Below, one piece after another: positions 1-12,800 of a stretch of 64,000 bases of DNA. A model generated the notes under the pieces. The model was not told the origin of the DNA. It was given only the letters and a program-made list of their open reading frames with translations, and searched no databases. A program made the translations under genes and the position numbers. The DNA is taken from assembly GCF_023498005.1 (NCBI RefSeq), contig NZ_CP097289.1, positions 3,038,001-3,102,000 of the forward strand, written 5' to 3'. Position 1 is the stretch's first letter, and the number at the start of each line of letters is the position of its first letter. This DNA is from Streptomyces durmitorensis (GTDB lineage: Bacteria; Actinomycetota; Actinomycetes; Streptomycetales; Streptomycetaceae).

Positions 1-1324
<1,324 letters not shown>

Positions 1325-1334
1325 CGGGCCGGCC

Positions 1335-2236
1335 TCAGCCCAGAGCTGTCTGAAGCCGGTCGAGCAGCACCCTGGCCGCCGGGCTCGTGGGCCCGTCCGT
1401 GCGCCAGGTCAGGGCGATCCTGCCCCGCGGCCTCGGATCCGTGATCTCCAGCGTCCGCAGCCCGTACGCGGCCGCCGTGCGGGGTTCGAGCGCCGGCAGG
1501 ACGGCCACGCCCAGGCCGCGGACGACGAGTTGCACCAGGACCTGCGGGGCGGCCGCCTCGAAGGCGATGCGGGGCCGGATGCCGGCCTGCGCGCAGGCGC
1601 GGTCGAGCACGCCGCGCACGCCGGTGCCGCGCGGCAGACTGATCAGCGGGCGGTCGCGCAGCGCGGCCAGCGGAACGGTCGTACGCCCCTCGGGCGCGAG
1701 GAGTGCGTCGCCCGGGAGCACGACGGCCACCAGGGGTTCGTCGATCACCATCCGCAGGGAGATGCCCGGCGGGGGCTCCTCGTCGGTGAGGCCGAGGAGG
1801 CGATGTCGAGTTCGCCGGCGCGCACCGCGGCCAGCATCCGGTCCGAGCTGTCCTCGGTGAGGGCGATCTCGACGTCGGGGTGGTCGTCGTGGAAGTCGGC
1901 CAGGACGGAGACCACGTCGAACTCATGGGTGGCCGCGCCGGAGACCAGACCGAGCGCGATCTGGCCGCGGAGCAGTCCGGTGAACTCCTCCGCGGTGTGC
2001 CGCACTCCCTCGACGGCGGCGAGCGCGGCCCGCGCCAGCGGCAGGACGGCCTCGCCCACCTCCGTCAGCGTCACCGACCGCCCCGAGCGGTCCAGGAGCC
2101 GCTGCCCGAGCTCCTTCTCCAACTGCCGGACCTGGGCGCTCACTCCCGGCTGGGCCAGGTGCAGGCGTTCGGCGGCGCGGGTGAAGTTGGCCTCCTCCGC
2201 GACGGCGACGAAGTACTGGAGCTGGCGGAGTTCCAT
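1335..2236 (-). pseudogene. LysR-family transcriptional regulator, single-base frameshift
   Basis: The N-terminal part starts at ATG 2236 (MELRQLQYFVAVAEEANFTR) and has a typical LysR winged helix-turn-helix (RAAERLHLAQPGVSAQVRQL). Reading stays in frame through the start of the effector domain (GELDIA) to about 1800, then meets a premature stop near 1745. The rest of the effector domain (GLTDEEPPPG, then PLVAVVLPGD, to 1335) lies in the neighbouring frame. Restoring one C in the GCC/CTC stretch at about 1799-1801 would give ELDIALLGLTDEE and a normal 300-residue protein. One base is therefore missing relative to an intact gene. It may be a true recent inactivation or a sequence error. It is divergent from the gene at 2307, the usual LysR arrangement for a target gene. 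Confidence 0.8.
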
Positions 2237-2306
2237 AACTGGGCATGCTAGCTGCCAGAACATCCAGCTCTTGGACTTATGGCGAGGCGCTCTCCACCCT
2301 GGAGGA

Positions 2307-2930
2307 GTGGACATCAGAACCGCTGTCGCCGCCGAACGCCGTGACCTCGCCGACCTGCTCGACGCCTTGTCGCCCGCCCAGTGGGAGGCGCCCACCCTCT
2401 GCGCGGGGTGGCGGGTCCGGGACGTGGCGGCCCACATGTCGCTGGGTTTTCGCTCCTCGCTCCCGAAGACGCTGGCCGAACTCGTCAAGGCGCGCGGGAG
2501 CCTGAACCGGATGACCGACCGCTGCGCCCGCAGGGACGCCGCCGCCCACTCGACCGAGCAGCTCGCCGCGTTCCTCAGGGACAACGCGGACCATCCCTGG
2601 CAGCCGCCCCTGACCGGGATCGAGGGAGCGCTGGGCCACGACGTGGTGCACGGCCTGGACATCTCGGTCGCCCTAGGGGTCGGACGCAGGGTTCCCCTGG
2701 ACCGTGTAGGCGTCCTTCTTAAGAAGGTCACGCCCAGGAGCACGAGGTTCTTCGGGGCGGACGTCGGCGGCGTCGAGCTGCGCGCCGACGACCTCGACTG
2801 GAGCTACGGCACCGGCACTCCCCTGACCGGCTCCGCACAGGACCTCCTCCTTGTCCTGTACGGCAGGAAGCTCCCCCCGGGCCGCCTCCGGGGGAAGCCG
2901 CAGAGCCGCTTCGCCGCCGAAGCGGTCTAG
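2307..2930 (+). CDS. Maleylpyruvate isomerase / mycothiol-dependent family protein
   Basis: A protein of about 207 residues beginning MDIRTAVAAERRDLADLL, with ALSPAQWEAPTLCAGWRVRDVAAH at residues 21-45, the hallmark of the DinB-like maleylpyruvate isomerase N-terminal (MDMPI) family. Family members use mycothiol or bind metal through conserved histidines; here the His of VRDVAAH and those of LGHDVVHGLD are visible. The actual substrate is unknown. The start is uncertain: GTG 2307 gives the family N-terminus, but GGAGGA at 2301-2306 directly abuts it, which is closer than usual. The gene is divergent from the frameshifted LysR gene across 70 bases and may have been its target. Confidence 0.7.
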   Translation: MDIRTAVAAERRDLADLLDALSPAQWEAPTLCAGWRVRDVAAHMSLGFRSSLPKTLAELVKARGSLNRMTDRCARRDAAAHSTEQLAAFLRDNADHPWQPPLTGIEGALGHDVVHGLDISVALGVGRRVPLDRVGVLLKKVTPRSTRFFGADVGGVELRADDLDWSYGTGTPLTGSAQDLLLVLYGRKLPPGRLRGKPQSRFAAEAV

Positions 2931-2979
2931 TCGAGCGGTCTAATCGAGGGGCCCGGTCGAGCGGTCCGGTCGAGCGGTC
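2931..2979. repeat. Three copies of TCGAGCGGTC between convergent genes
   Basis: The ten-base word TCGAGCGGTC occurs at 2931-2940, 2957-2966 and 2970-2979, filling the gap between the stop codons of the isomerase-like gene and ftsH. Both stop codons sit in related GGTCTAG words. It looks like local slippage duplication. There is no T-rich tract and no good hairpin, so I do not call it a terminator. Confidence 0.7.
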
Positions 2980-4919
2980 TAGTCGGCGTCCTTGGTGAGC
3001 CGCGTGATGCCGGCGACGCGGTAGGCCGCCTCCTCCTCAAGCGTCTCGTTCTCCAGGAGCGCGGCGGCCAGGGCGTCCAGCTGGTCCCGGTGGTCCCTCA
3101 ACTGGCGGCACGCGCTCTCGTAGCACTCGTCGACGATCCGTCGCATCTCGTGGTCGATGGTGTCGAGAGTGACCGGGGCGGCCGAAAGGCCGTAGGCCTG
3201 CTGGGCGTCGCTCGGCAGCGCGGACAGGCGGCCCACGCGCTCGCTCATGCCCCAGCGGCCGACCATGCCGCGGGCGATGTTGGTGACCTGTTCGAGGTCG
3301 CTCTCGGCGCCCGTGGTGATGGCGTCGAAGACGACGTGTTCGGCCGCCATGCCACCCAGGGCCCCGACGATACGGCCGCGCAGATACTCCTCCGTGTACG
3401 CGTACTTGTCGGAGTCCGGCGTGGACAGCGTGACGCCGAGGGCGCGCCCACGGGGCACGATGGTGATCTTCCTGACCGGGTCGGCGCCGGGCTGCAGCAT
3501 GCCGAGCAGGGCGTGCCCGCTCTCGTGGTACGCCGTGCGCCGCCGCTCCTCGTCGGGCATGACCAGCGGCCGCTCGGCGCCGAGCTGGACCTTCTCCAGG
3601 GCCTCGGAGAGGTCGGACTGCGTGACTTCCTTCTGCTTGCGTTTGACGGCCAGCAGGGCGGCTTCGTTGGCGAGGTTGGCGAGTTCGGCGCCGGTCATCC
3701 CCGGTGTCGTACGAGCGACTTGGGCGAGGTCGGCGTCATCGGCCATCGGGATCTCACGGGTGTGGATCTTGAGGATGGCCTCGCGTCCGCCGCGGTCGGG
3801 CGGGCTGACGGTGACGACCCGGTCGAAGCGTCCGGGGCGGGTCAGGGCCGGGTCGAGGATGTCGGCGCGGTTGGTGGCCGCGAGGACGATGACGCCCTCG
3901 GAGCCCGAGAAACCATCCATCTCGGTGAGAATCTGGTTCAGCGTCTGCTCGCGCTCGTCGTGCCCGCCCATCCCGCTGCCGCCGCCGCGCGCCCGGCCGA
4001 TGGTGTCGATCTCGTCGATGAAGATGATCGACGGCGCGACTTTCCTTGCCTCGGCGAAGAGTTCACGTACGCGCGAGGCGCCGACGCCCACGATCATCTC
4101 GATGAACTCGGAGGCGGACGCCGAGAAGAAGGGCACCCCCGCCTCACCGGCGACGGCCCGCGCGAGCAGCGTCTTGCCGGTGCCGGGCAGGCCCGCGAGC
4201 AGCACGCCTCGCGGCATCTTGGCGCCCATCTCGCGGTAGGCGGCGGGGTTCTTCAGGAAGTCGACGACATCGCTGAGCTCGCCCTCGACCTCGTCGATGC
4301 CCGCCACGTCCTCGAAGGTGGTGCGCTTGTCACCGGGTTCGAGCTCCACCGGCTTCGGCGGTGTCTTGCGGCCCAGCATGCCGCCGGCGCCGCCGCCCAT
4401 GCCCGAGCTCATCCGCCGGGCGATGAAGATCCACAGAACGACGAGGAGCAGCATCGGGGCGAGCGAGATGAGCAGGTTGGAGAGGAAGCTGCGTTCCTGC
4501 ACGACGGGCTCGGCGGTGACGGTGACGTCGTGCTTGGTGAGGTCGTCCCAGAGCTTGTCGTCGGCGAAGGCGGGCCGCTGGGTGGTGAACTTGGTGTACT
4601 TCCCCTTCTCGTCCCCCGGCTTCTCCTGCTCCTTCTTGAGCTGGCCCTGGATCGCGTCGCCCTTGGCGTAGATCTTCGTGACGTTGCCGGAGTCGACCTG
4701 CTTGCTGAACTCCGTGTACGAGATCGTCGGCTCGTCGCCCTCGTTGAAGAAGGAGAGCACGAGGTTGGCGATGAGATAGACGATGAGCGCGGTGAGGATG
4801 AGCCCGCCCCACCCGCCCGGCATCTTCTTCTTGGGCGGCGGCTTGGGCTCGGGCGGGGGCGCGCCCTCGGAGCGCCATGGCTGGTCGGGCGCCTGGCGCG
4901 GCGGCACAGGGTTGCTCAT
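2979..4919 (-). CDS. ftsH: ATP-dependent membrane zinc metalloprotease FtsH
   Basis: A 646-residue membrane-anchored AAA+ protease that degrades misfolded or regulatory membrane proteins. Order of parts: a Pro-rich cytoplasmic start; TM1 (about 38-58, [20 protein letters not shown]); an extracytoplasmic domain; TM2 (about 150-170); Walker A GLPGTGKT; Walker B IIFIDEID; second region of homology with the arginine of RPGRFDR; and the zinc site HESGH near residue 463. The first residue of the Walker A proline pair is Leu rather than the usual Pro (GLPGTGKT for GPPGTGKT). Streptomyces usually has a second ftsH near folE; by synteny this is the copy next to ffh. Start ATG 4919. It is separated from ffh by a strong terminator, so it has its own promoter. 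Confidence 0.95.
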   Translation of the reverse strand: MSNPVPPRQAPDQPWRSEGAPPPEPKPPPKKKMPGGWGGLILTALIVYLIANLVLSFFNEGDEPTISYTEFSKQVDSGNVTKIYAKGDAIQGQLKKEQEKPGDEKGKYTKFTTQRPAFADDKLWDDLTKHDVTVTAEPVVQERSFLSNLLISLAPMLLLVVLWIFIARRMSSGMGGGAGGMLGRKTPPKPVELEPGDKRTTFEDVAGIDEVEGELSDVVDFLKNPAAYREMGAKMPRGVLLAGLPGTGKTLLARAVAGEAGVPFFSASASEFIEMIVGVGASRVRELFAEARKVAPSIIFIDEIDTIGRARGGGSGMGGHDEREQTLNQILTEMDGFSGSEGVIVLAATNRADILDPALTRPGRFDRVVTVSPPDRGGREAILKIHTREIPMADDADLAQVARTTPGMTGAELANLANEAALLAVKRKQKEVTQSDLSEALEKVQLGAERPLVMPDEERRRTAYHESGHALLGMLQPGADPVRKITIVPRGRALGVTLSTPDSDKYAYTEEYLRGRIVGALGGMAAEHVVFDAITTGAESDLEQVTNIARGMVGRWGMSERVGRLSALPSDAQQAYGLSAAPVTLDTIDHEMRRIVDECYESACRQLRDHRDQLDALAAALLENETLEEEAAYRVAGITRLTKDAD

Positions 4920-4967
4920 ATGAGGACGTTACGACACAAACAGGGGCTGGGCACCTGCGCCGAAAAC

Positions 4968-5005
4968 GCCTGGGGCGCCCCTCTCGGCAGAGGGGCGCCC
5001 CAGGC
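4968..5005 (-). terminator. Strong intrinsic-type hairpin after ffh
   Basis: A perfect 17-bp stem (4968-4984 with 4989-5005, arm GCCTGGGGCGCCCCTCT) closes on a 4-base CGGC loop, 20 bases beyond the ffh stop. It lacks a long U tract, as is common for Streptomyces terminators. Confidence 0.85.
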
Positions 5006-5025
5006 GGCGTACGAGAGGTGAGGCG

Positions 5026-6585
5026 TCAGCCCATGAACTTCTTGAACTCGTCCGGCAGCTCGAAGTTCTGCCCCTGCTGTCCGGCGGGAAGGCCGAAGGC
5101 GCCGCCTTCCTGACCGGCCTGCTCGCGGCGGGCGGCGGCCTCCTGCTCCTCCTGCTTGCGCTTCATCGGGTTGCCCGACTTCCGCTTGCCCTTGGCCTGC
5201 TTCTGCTTCTTCTTCTTCTGCTTGCCGGCGCCGCCACCCATGCCCGGCATCCCGGGCATACCCGGCATTCCGCCACCCTGGGCCATCCGCGACATCATCT
5301 TGCGGGCCTCGAAGAAGCGCTCGACCAGGTTCTTGACGGCGCTGACCTCGACGCCGGAGCCCTTGGCGATACGGGCGCGGCGCGAGCCGTTGATGATCGC
5401 CGCGTCCGCGCGCTCGGCGGGCGTCATCGACTTGATGATGGCGGCGGTGCGGTCGACGTCCCGCTCGTCCAGGTTGTTGATCTGGTCCTTGATCTGCCCC
5501 ATGCCGGGCATCATCCCGAGCAGCTTGCTGATGCTGCCCATCTTCCTGACCTGCTCCATCTGGGCCAGGAAGTCGTCGAGCGTGAAGTCCTTGCCGCCCT
5601 TGCTGCTCTGCAGCTTGGCGGCCATCTTCTCGGCCTCTTGCTGGGAGAAGGTCTGCTCGGCCTTCTCGATCAGCGTGAGCATGTCGCCCATGCCGAGGAT
5701 GCGGGACGCCATGCGGTCCGGGTGGAACGCGTCGAAGTCGTCCAGCTTCTCGCCGTTCGAGGCGAACATGATCTGGCGACCGGTGACCTGCGCGATGGAG
5801 AGCGCGGCACCACCACGGGCGTCACCGTCGAGCTTCGAGAGCACCACGCCGTCGAAGCCGACGCCGTCGCGGAAGGACTCCGCCGTGTTGACGGCGTCCT
5901 GACCGATCATGGCGTCGACGACGAAGAGGACCTCGTCCGGGCTGACGGCGTCGCGGATGTCCGCGGCCTGCTGCATCAGCTCCTGGTCGATGCCGAGACG
6001 GCCGGCGGTGTCGACGATGACGACGTCGTACTGCTTGGTCTTGGCGAACTCGATCGAGTCCTTGGCCACCTGGACCGGGTCGCCCACGCCGTTGCCCGGC
6101 TGCGGGGCGTAGACGCCGACGCCGGCGCGCTCGGCGACGACGGACAGCTGGTTCACGGCGTTGGGCCGCTGGAGGTCGCAGGCCACCAGGAGCGGGGAGT
6201 GGCCCTGCCCCTTCAGCCAGAGGCCGAGCTTTCCGGCGAGGGTCGTCTTACCGGCACCCTGCAGACCGGCGAGCATGATGACGGTCGGCGGGTTCTTGGC
6301 GAACCGCAGGCGCCGGGTCTCGCCGCCGAGGATGCCTACGAGCTCCTCGTTGACGATCTTGATGACCTGCTGGGCGGGGTTCAGGGCCTGGGAGACCTCG
6401 ACCCCGGCGGCGCGCTCCTTGACCTGCTTGATGAAGGCCCGGACGACGGGGAGGGCGACGTCCGCCTCGAGCAGGGCGATGCGGATCTCGCGCGCCGTGG
6501 CGTCGATGTCCGCCTCGGACAGGCGGCCCTTGCCCCGGAGGTTCTTGAATGTCGCTGCGAGGCGGTCGGAGAGAGTGTCGAACAC
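5026..6585 (-). CDS. ffh: Signal recognition particle GTPase Ffh (SRP54)
   Basis: A 519-residue SRP protein that binds 4.5S RNA and signal sequences and docks with FtsY at the membrane. The N domain spans about 1-90. The NG-domain P-loop GLQGAGKTT is at 107-115, with DTAGR in G3 and a TKLDG-type motif (LSKLDGDARGG) in G4. The methionine-rich M domain begins near residue 330 and ends in a Met/Gly-Pro segment (PGMPGMPGMGGGAG) and a Lys-rich tail. Start ATG 6585. Its partner ftsY lies at 13979 on the same strand. Confidence 0.96.
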   Translation of the reverse strand: MFDTLSDRLAATFKNLRGKGRLSEADIDATAREIRIALLEADVALPVVRAFIKQVKERAAGVEVSQALNPAQQVIKIVNEELVGILGGETRRLRFAKNPPTVIMLAGLQGAGKTTLAGKLGLWLKGQGHSPLLVACDLQRPNAVNQLSVVAERAGVGVYAPQPGNGVGDPVQVAKDSIEFAKTKQYDVVIVDTAGRLGIDQELMQQAADIRDAVSPDEVLFVVDAMIGQDAVNTAESFRDGVGFDGVVLSKLDGDARGGAALSIAQVTGRQIMFASNGEKLDDFDAFHPDRMASRILGMGDMLTLIEKAEQTFSQQEAEKMAAKLQSSKGGKDFTLDDFLAQMEQVRKMGSISKLLGMMPGMGQIKDQINNLDERDVDRTAAIIKSMTPAERADAAIINGSRRARIAKGSGVEVSAVKNLVERFFEARKMMSRMAQGGGMPGMPGMPGMGGGAGKQKKKKQKQAKGKRKSGNPMKRKQEEQEAAARREQAGQEGGAFGLPAGQQGQNFELPDEFKKFMG

Positions 6586-6723
6586 GGCGGTCGCGAATCC
6601 TCGGGTCGAAGGGCGCCCCCTGCTCGAACAGAGCCGAGAACCAGGGGGAGGGCGGATAGGTCGCCCTCCAGGGTATCTGTCCCACTCGGCGCGTGGGAGC
6701 GCAGCATCTGGGCCGGGTTTTCC

Positions 6724-6764
6724 TGCCCCGGAGCGGGGTGGCCCCCTGCCCCGGAGCGGGGTGG
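6724..6764 (-). terminator. Two tandem copies of an 18-base hairpin word downstream of glnD
   Basis: TGCCCCGGAGCGGGGTGG occurs at 6724-6741 and 6747-6764 (period 23). Each copy holds a small CCCCG-GAG-CGGGG hairpin. They lie just past the glnD stop, between glnD and the ffh start, and probably end the amtB-glnK-glnD transcript. There is no T-run. Confidence 0.5.
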
Positions 6765-6791
6765 TCCCCTACCCGTTGCGGGGGCGGCCCC

Positions 6792-9257
6792 CTACCCCCG
6801 CAACCCCTCCTCCACCGCCCGAGCCACCCCCACCGCCCGCTCCCCCGAGAGCGGCGACGGCGTACCCGCCCCGGCACCCGACTCCGTCACATAGAACGCG
6901 TCCACCGCATTCGCCCCCAGCGTCGACACATGCGCACTGCGCACCACCACCCCCGCCGACTCCAGAGCCCGCCCGATCCTGTGCAGCAGGCCCGGGGCGT
7001 CCTGCGCCCGCACCTCGATCACCGTGGCCAGGCGCGAGCCCGCCGACGCCACCGTCACGCGCGGCGGCGGTGCCACCGTCCCCCTGCGTCGCGGGTACGC
7101 CGCGTCCCGTTCCGCCAGCCGCGCCGCGATGTCCAGCGACCCGTCTAGGGCCCGCACCAGATCCGACCGCAGCCGCGCGGCCTGCGGCAGGGAGCCGTAC
7201 TCCGCGGCGACCCGCCAGTTCAGGAGCAGTACCGAGTCCTCGAGGCCGGACGGCAGCCCGACCCCCCGCAGCTCCGCCGTCCGCACCGCAAGGCGATGCA
7301 TCGCGAGCACCCCCGCGACGGCGGACAGCACACCAGGCTGGTCCGGCACCGCGATGATCAGTTCAACCCCCAGTGGCTCGGGATTCCCGGCAGCGTCTTC
7401 GGCCCCCTCCGTCTGCGCCCGCAACGCCAGCACGGGCCCACCCGTACGGAACGCCTCCACCGCGAGCCGCTCCTGCTCGGCGGTCGGAGCGACGTCCTCG
7501 GCCGCCTCCGGCTCCTCCCCCGACAGCACCGCCCCCACCCGCTTCACCAGATCGGCGACCAGCGAACCCCGCCAGGCGGACCACGCCGCAGGACCGGTGG
7601 CCAGCGCGTCCGCCTCCGTCAGCGCGTGCAGCAGTTCCAGCGTGCCCGCCGACCCCACCGCGTCCGCGACCGCCCGTACCGTGGCCGGGTCGTCGAGGTC
7701 CCGCCGCGTGGCCGTCTCGATCAGCAGCAAGTGGTGCCGCACCAGCGTCGCCAGAACCGCCACGTCGCCCCGGTCGAATCCGATCCGCGCGGCGACGTCC
7801 CGCGCGATGATCTCGCCGGCCACGGAGTGGTCCCCCGGCCACCCCTTCCCGATGTCGTGCAGCAGCCCGGCGACCAGCAACAGGTCGGGCCGCCCCACAC
7901 GCCGGGTCAGCTCCGAGGCCTGCACCGCGGTCTCCACCAGATGCCGGTCCACCGTCCACGTGTGCACGGCGTTGCGCTGCGGCCTGCACCGCACCCGCTC
8001 CCAGTCGGGCAGCAGCCGGGTGATGAGCCCCTCGGCCTCCAGCGCCTCCCACACCTCGACCGTCGGCCGCCCCGCCCCAAGGAGCGTCACCAACTGCTCC
8101 CGGGCCTCCGCGGGCCACGGAGTCGGCAGCGGCCGCACGGCCGCCGCCATCCTGCGCACCGCGTGCAGCGAGAGCGGCAGCCCGGCCTGGGCGGCGGCGG
8201 CAGCCGCCCGAAGCGGCAGCACGGGATCACGCTCGGGCCTGGCCGCCCGCGCGAGGACCACCTCCCCGTCCTGCTCCACCACGCCCTCGGCCAGCGGCGA
8301 CCGCTCGGCAGCGGCCCCCTTGCCGCCCCCCAGCATCGCCCGCAGCCGAGGCCGCACGGACCGGGACCGCAGCACCCTGCCCACCTCGCGCCACGTCACG
8401 TCACTCGCGTACGACACCGTGCGCGCCGCCTCGTACACCTGCCGCAGCAGCGTGTCGGCGTCCAGCAGACCCAATTCCGCGGCGACTTGATCCTGCTCCT
8501 GCAGCGCGAGCCGGTCCGTGGCCCTGCCCGTCGTCAGATGCAGCGCGTCCCGCACGTCAAGGAGTCGCCGCCGGGCGTCGGAGAGCCCCTCCCGGGGCGC
8601 GTCGGCCAGCCACGAAGCAGCGACGGCCCGCAAGGCGGTCGCATCCCGAAGCCCGCCCCGGGCCTCCTTCAGGTCCGGCTCCAGGAGATAGCTCAACTCC
8701 CCCTGCCGCTCGGCCCGTTCCTCGCACAGCTCCCGCAGCTCCGGCAGCCGCTTCGGCGCGAGGTTGCGCCAGTCGGCGAGCACCGCCGTACGCAGCCCGG
8801 CGGTCAGACCGAGGTCGCCCACGACGTGCCGCGCGTCAAGCAGCCCCAGCTGCACCTTGAGGTCCTCGCCCGCGGTCTTGCGCGCCTCCGCCGGGGTCCG
8901 CACGGAGTGGTCGAGCGCGAGCCCGAGGTCCCAGATGGGGTACCAGATGCGGTCCGCGAGGGCCGCCACCTCACCGGCGTCCGCACTGCCGTCGTGCAGC
9001 AGGAGCAGGTCGAGGTCGCTGCGCGGCGACAGCTCGCCCCTCCCATAGCCACCCACCGCGACCAGCGAGGCCCCACGCGGCGCGCCCGCGGCCGTGAAGA
9101 GCCCGGTCAGCCAGTCGTCCGTGAGGTCGGCGAGGGCCGAACGGCGCGGCGGCCCGGACTGCGCCTCCCCTTGAAGGAGGCGCAGCCGGGCCGCCGCATA
9201 GCCGCTGGGTCCGGAGTCTTCCGAGTCCGATTCAGTACGTACGTCCACACTCGTCAC
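6792..9257 (-). CDS. glnD: PII uridylyl/adenylyltransferase GlnD
   Basis: An 821-residue bifunctional enzyme that modifies and demodifies the PII protein according to nitrogen status. In Streptomyces the modification is reported to be adenylylation of GlnK Tyr51. The N-terminal nucleotidyltransferase domain has GGYGRGELSPRSDLDLLLL (about 67-85) with the paired catalytic Asp residues. The central HD hydrolase domain has LLHDIGKG. Two C-terminal ACT domains (VPDQPGVLSAV and AQDAPGLLHRIG) sense glutamine. Start ATG 9257. It is the last gene of amtB-glnK-glnD. Confidence 0.95.
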   Translation of the reverse strand: MTSVDVRTESDSEDSGPSGYAAARLRLLQGEAQSGPPRRSALADLTDDWLTGLFTAAGAPRGASLVAVGGYGRGELSPRSDLDLLLLHDGSADAGEVAALADRIWYPIWDLGLALDHSVRTPAEARKTAGEDLKVQLGLLDARHVVGDLGLTAGLRTAVLADWRNLAPKRLPELRELCEERAERQGELSYLLEPDLKEARGGLRDATALRAVAASWLADAPREGLSDARRRLLDVRDALHLTTGRATDRLALQEQDQVAAELGLLDADTLLRQVYEAARTVSYASDVTWREVGRVLRSRSVRPRLRAMLGGGKGAAAERSPLAEGVVEQDGEVVLARAARPERDPVLPLRAAAAAAQAGLPLSLHAVRRMAAAVRPLPTPWPAEAREQLVTLLGAGRPTVEVWEALEAEGLITRLLPDWERVRCRPQRNAVHTWTVDRHLVETAVQASELTRRVGRPDLLLVAGLLHDIGKGWPGDHSVAGEIIARDVAARIGFDRGDVAVLATLVRHHLLLIETATRRDLDDPATVRAVADAVGSAGTLELLHALTEADALATGPAAWSAWRGSLVADLVKRVGAVLSGEEPEAAEDVAPTAEQERLAVEAFRTGGPVLALRAQTEGAEDAAGNPEPLGVELIIAVPDQPGVLSAVAGVLAMHRLAVRTAELRGVGLPSGLEDSVLLLNWRVAAEYGSLPQAARLRSDLVRALDGSLDIAARLAERDAAYPRRRGTVAPPPRVTVASAGSRLATVIEVRAQDAPGLLHRIGRALESAGVVVRSAHVSTLGANAVDAFYVTESGAGAGTPSPLSGERAVGVARAVEEGLRG

Positions 9258-9324
9258 CCAGCAGCTCCTGTCAGTCCCGCTCAGTTCCGCTCAGCTCTGG
9301 CAGCTCGGTCCTTGCCGGCCGAGC

Positions 9325-11027
<1,703 letters not shown>

Positions 11028-11130
11028 CGGCGTCTCCTCGTCGTCGTATGCGGCCCGTGCGGGCGGGCTGGGCGGGGTGGGCCGTTGTGCGGAGATTGGC
11101 GCAGCGCCATTTCCGGGGGTGCCCCTCGAT

Positions 11131-11166
11131 GTTTCGCCGCAGTGACGAAGAGGTCGTGCGTGTTAC
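11131..11166 (-). promoter_or_regulatory. Candidate GlnR box upstream of amtB
   Basis: On the minus strand GTCAC-n6-GAAAC (11131-11146) fits the GlnR consensus gTnAc-n6-GaAAc exactly. A second half-like GTAAC (11162-11166) lies 20 bases upstream, where a weaker GACCT replaces the second element. The site is about 105-140 bases ahead of amtB. GlnR activation of amtB-glnK-glnD is established in S. coelicolor; the site itself is read from this sequence. Confidence 0.7.
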
Positions 11167-11324
11167 GCGTCCATGAACTGCCGGGTCAGGCGGGGCGCGG
11201 TTTCATACCCTGCGCACACGGCAAAAAACCGGCCGCGGCGGCCATCCGATTGACCTGGCGTGGGGGAGCCGAGTCGGGCAGTTCGGGATGGTCCGGCCGC
11301 GACCGGAGTTCTGGTGGGGCGCCG

Positions 11325-12800
11325 TCAGACCGCTTCCGCGGTCTCCGGCATGTCGATGGCGAGCTGGTCGGTGAGCTGCACGACCTCGGCGATGTCACCG
11401 AAGTCCCGCACGGCGGTGTCCACGGTCTTGCGAAGGCGGGTGTTGACCCGCTCGGAGCGGACCTTCTTGGCGATGGTGAGGGCCTCACCGGCGAGCACGG
11501 TGCTCTGCTCGGGCTCGCGCTGGAGCAGGTGGACCGTGGCCATCCCGATGAGGTTCAGTGCGTACGAACGCTGGTGCTCGGGGTCCTTGCCGAAGAGGTC
11601 GACGGCGCGCTCCATGACGGGCTCGGCGAGCGAGGCGTACGTGGGGCTGCGGCCCGCCACGTAGGCCAGGTCGCGGAACGAGTGGGCGTTCTCGCCGTTC
11701 AGCTCGGCCTCGGAGAAGAAGCGGATCCAGTCGGGCTCGGGCTCGTCGAAGTCATCGGCGTCGGCGAAGGTGTCCTCGGCCATGCGCACGGCCCGCTTGC
11801 ACTTGCCGGGCTGGCCCATGCTGGCGTAGGCGCGGGCCTCCATCGCATACAGCATGGCCTGGGTGCGGGGACTCGCGCAGTCACGGCTTCCGTACTGCGC
11901 GAGGTGGATGAGTTCGAGCGCGTCGTCGGGCCGCCCGAGGTGGATCATCTGGCGGCTCATGCTGGACAGGACATACGAACCGAGCGGCTTCTCGCCCGCT
12001 TCCTTCGCGGCGTGCAGGGCCAGGACGAAGTACTTCTGGGCGGTGGGCTGGAGCCCTACGTCATAGCTCATCCAGCCGGCCAGCTCGGCCAGTTCGCCCG
12101 CGACCTTGAAGAGCCGCTTGGACGTGGCCTCCGGCTGGGGCTCCTGCAACAGGTCCGTCACCTCGTGCAGTTGACCGACGACCGCCTTGCGCCGCAGCCC
12201 TCCCCCGCACTGCGCGTCCCACTGCCGGAACATCACGGTCGTGGACTCCAGGAGGTCCAGCTCCGGTTTGGAGAGCCTGCCGGGCCTGCGGGACGGCGTG
12301 GACGGCTCGGGGTCACCGACCGGGGTCGTCGGTCCTGGGACGAGCCAGCGCTGCATGGGCTCGATGAGGGCGGGGCCCGCGGAGAGCGCGAGCGAGGTGC
12401 CGAGGAAACCGCGCCGGGCCAGCATCAGGTCGCTGCGCGAGAACTCACTGATGAGCGCGACGGTCTGCGGGCCGGTCCAGGGCAGGTCGACGCCCGAGAC
12501 GGAGGGTGACTGGTGCGCGGCGCGCAGGCCGAGGTCCTCGACCGCGACGACACAGCCGAACCGCTCGGAGAACAGCTCGGAGAGGATGCGCGGAATGGGC
12601 TCGCGGGGATTCTCGCCGTCCAGCCAGCGCCGTACGCGCGAGGTGTCGGTGGAGATGTGATGGGCGCCCAACTGCCGTGCCCTGCGGTTCACTTGGCGCG
12701 CGAGCTCGCCCTTGGACCAGCCGCTGCGCACGAACCAGGAATTGAGCAGTTCGTTGGGGCGCTTCTCAGTGTTCGCACCACTTCCGCCGTTGCCGCCCAC
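11325..12800 (-). CDS. nsdA: NsdA-like negative regulator of sporulation and antibiotic production
   Basis: A protein of about 491 residues matching the Streptomyces NsdA family by length, helical-repeat character and position between amtB and ftsY. The N-terminal 100 residues (ELLNSWFVRSGWSKGELARQ, then RVRRWLDGENPREPIPRIL) resemble a helix-turn-helix. An ARRGFLGTSLALSAG segment follows at about 180. The second half is TPR-like helical repeats. NsdA loss in S. coelicolor is reported to raise sporulation and antibiotic output. Start GTG 12800 is chosen because it gives MGGNGGSGANTEKRPNELL; reading frames further upstream look non-coding. No membrane segments are apparent. Confidence 0.8.
   Translation of the reverse strand: MGGNGGSGANTEKRPNELLNSWFVRSGWSKGELARQVNRRARQLGAHHISTDTSRVRRWLDGENPREPIPRILSELFSERFGCVVAVEDLGLRAAHQSPSVSGVDLPWTGPQTVALISEFSRSDLMLARRGFLGTSLALSAGPALIEPMQRWLVPGPTTPVGDPEPSTPSRRPGRLSKPELDLLESTTVMFRQWDAQCGGGLRRKAVVGQLHEVTDLLQEPQPEATSKRLFKVAGELAELAGWMSYDVGLQPTAQKYFVLALHAAKEAGEKPLGSYVLSSMSRQMIHLGRPDDALELIHLAQYGSRDCASPRTQAMLYAMEARAYASMGQPGKCKRAVRMAEDTFADADDFDEPEPDWIRFFSEAELNGENAHSFRDLAYVAGRSPTYASLAEPVMERAVDLFGKDPEHQRSYALNLIGMATVHLLQREPEQSTVLAGEALTIAKKVRSERVNTRLRKTVDTAVRDFGDIAEVVQLTDQLAIDMPETAEAV

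Noticed and set aside
3090..5021. A 643-codon open frame antisense to ftsH, and similar long antisense frames opposite smc and nsdA
   Set aside because: They are complementary to clearly functional proteins; long antisense frames are expected in this GC-rich DNA and their translations are low-complexity.
12060..12130. NsdA ARRGFLGTSLALSAG segment as a Tat signal
   Set aside because: It lies about 180 residues into the protein and lacks a following mature-domain pattern.
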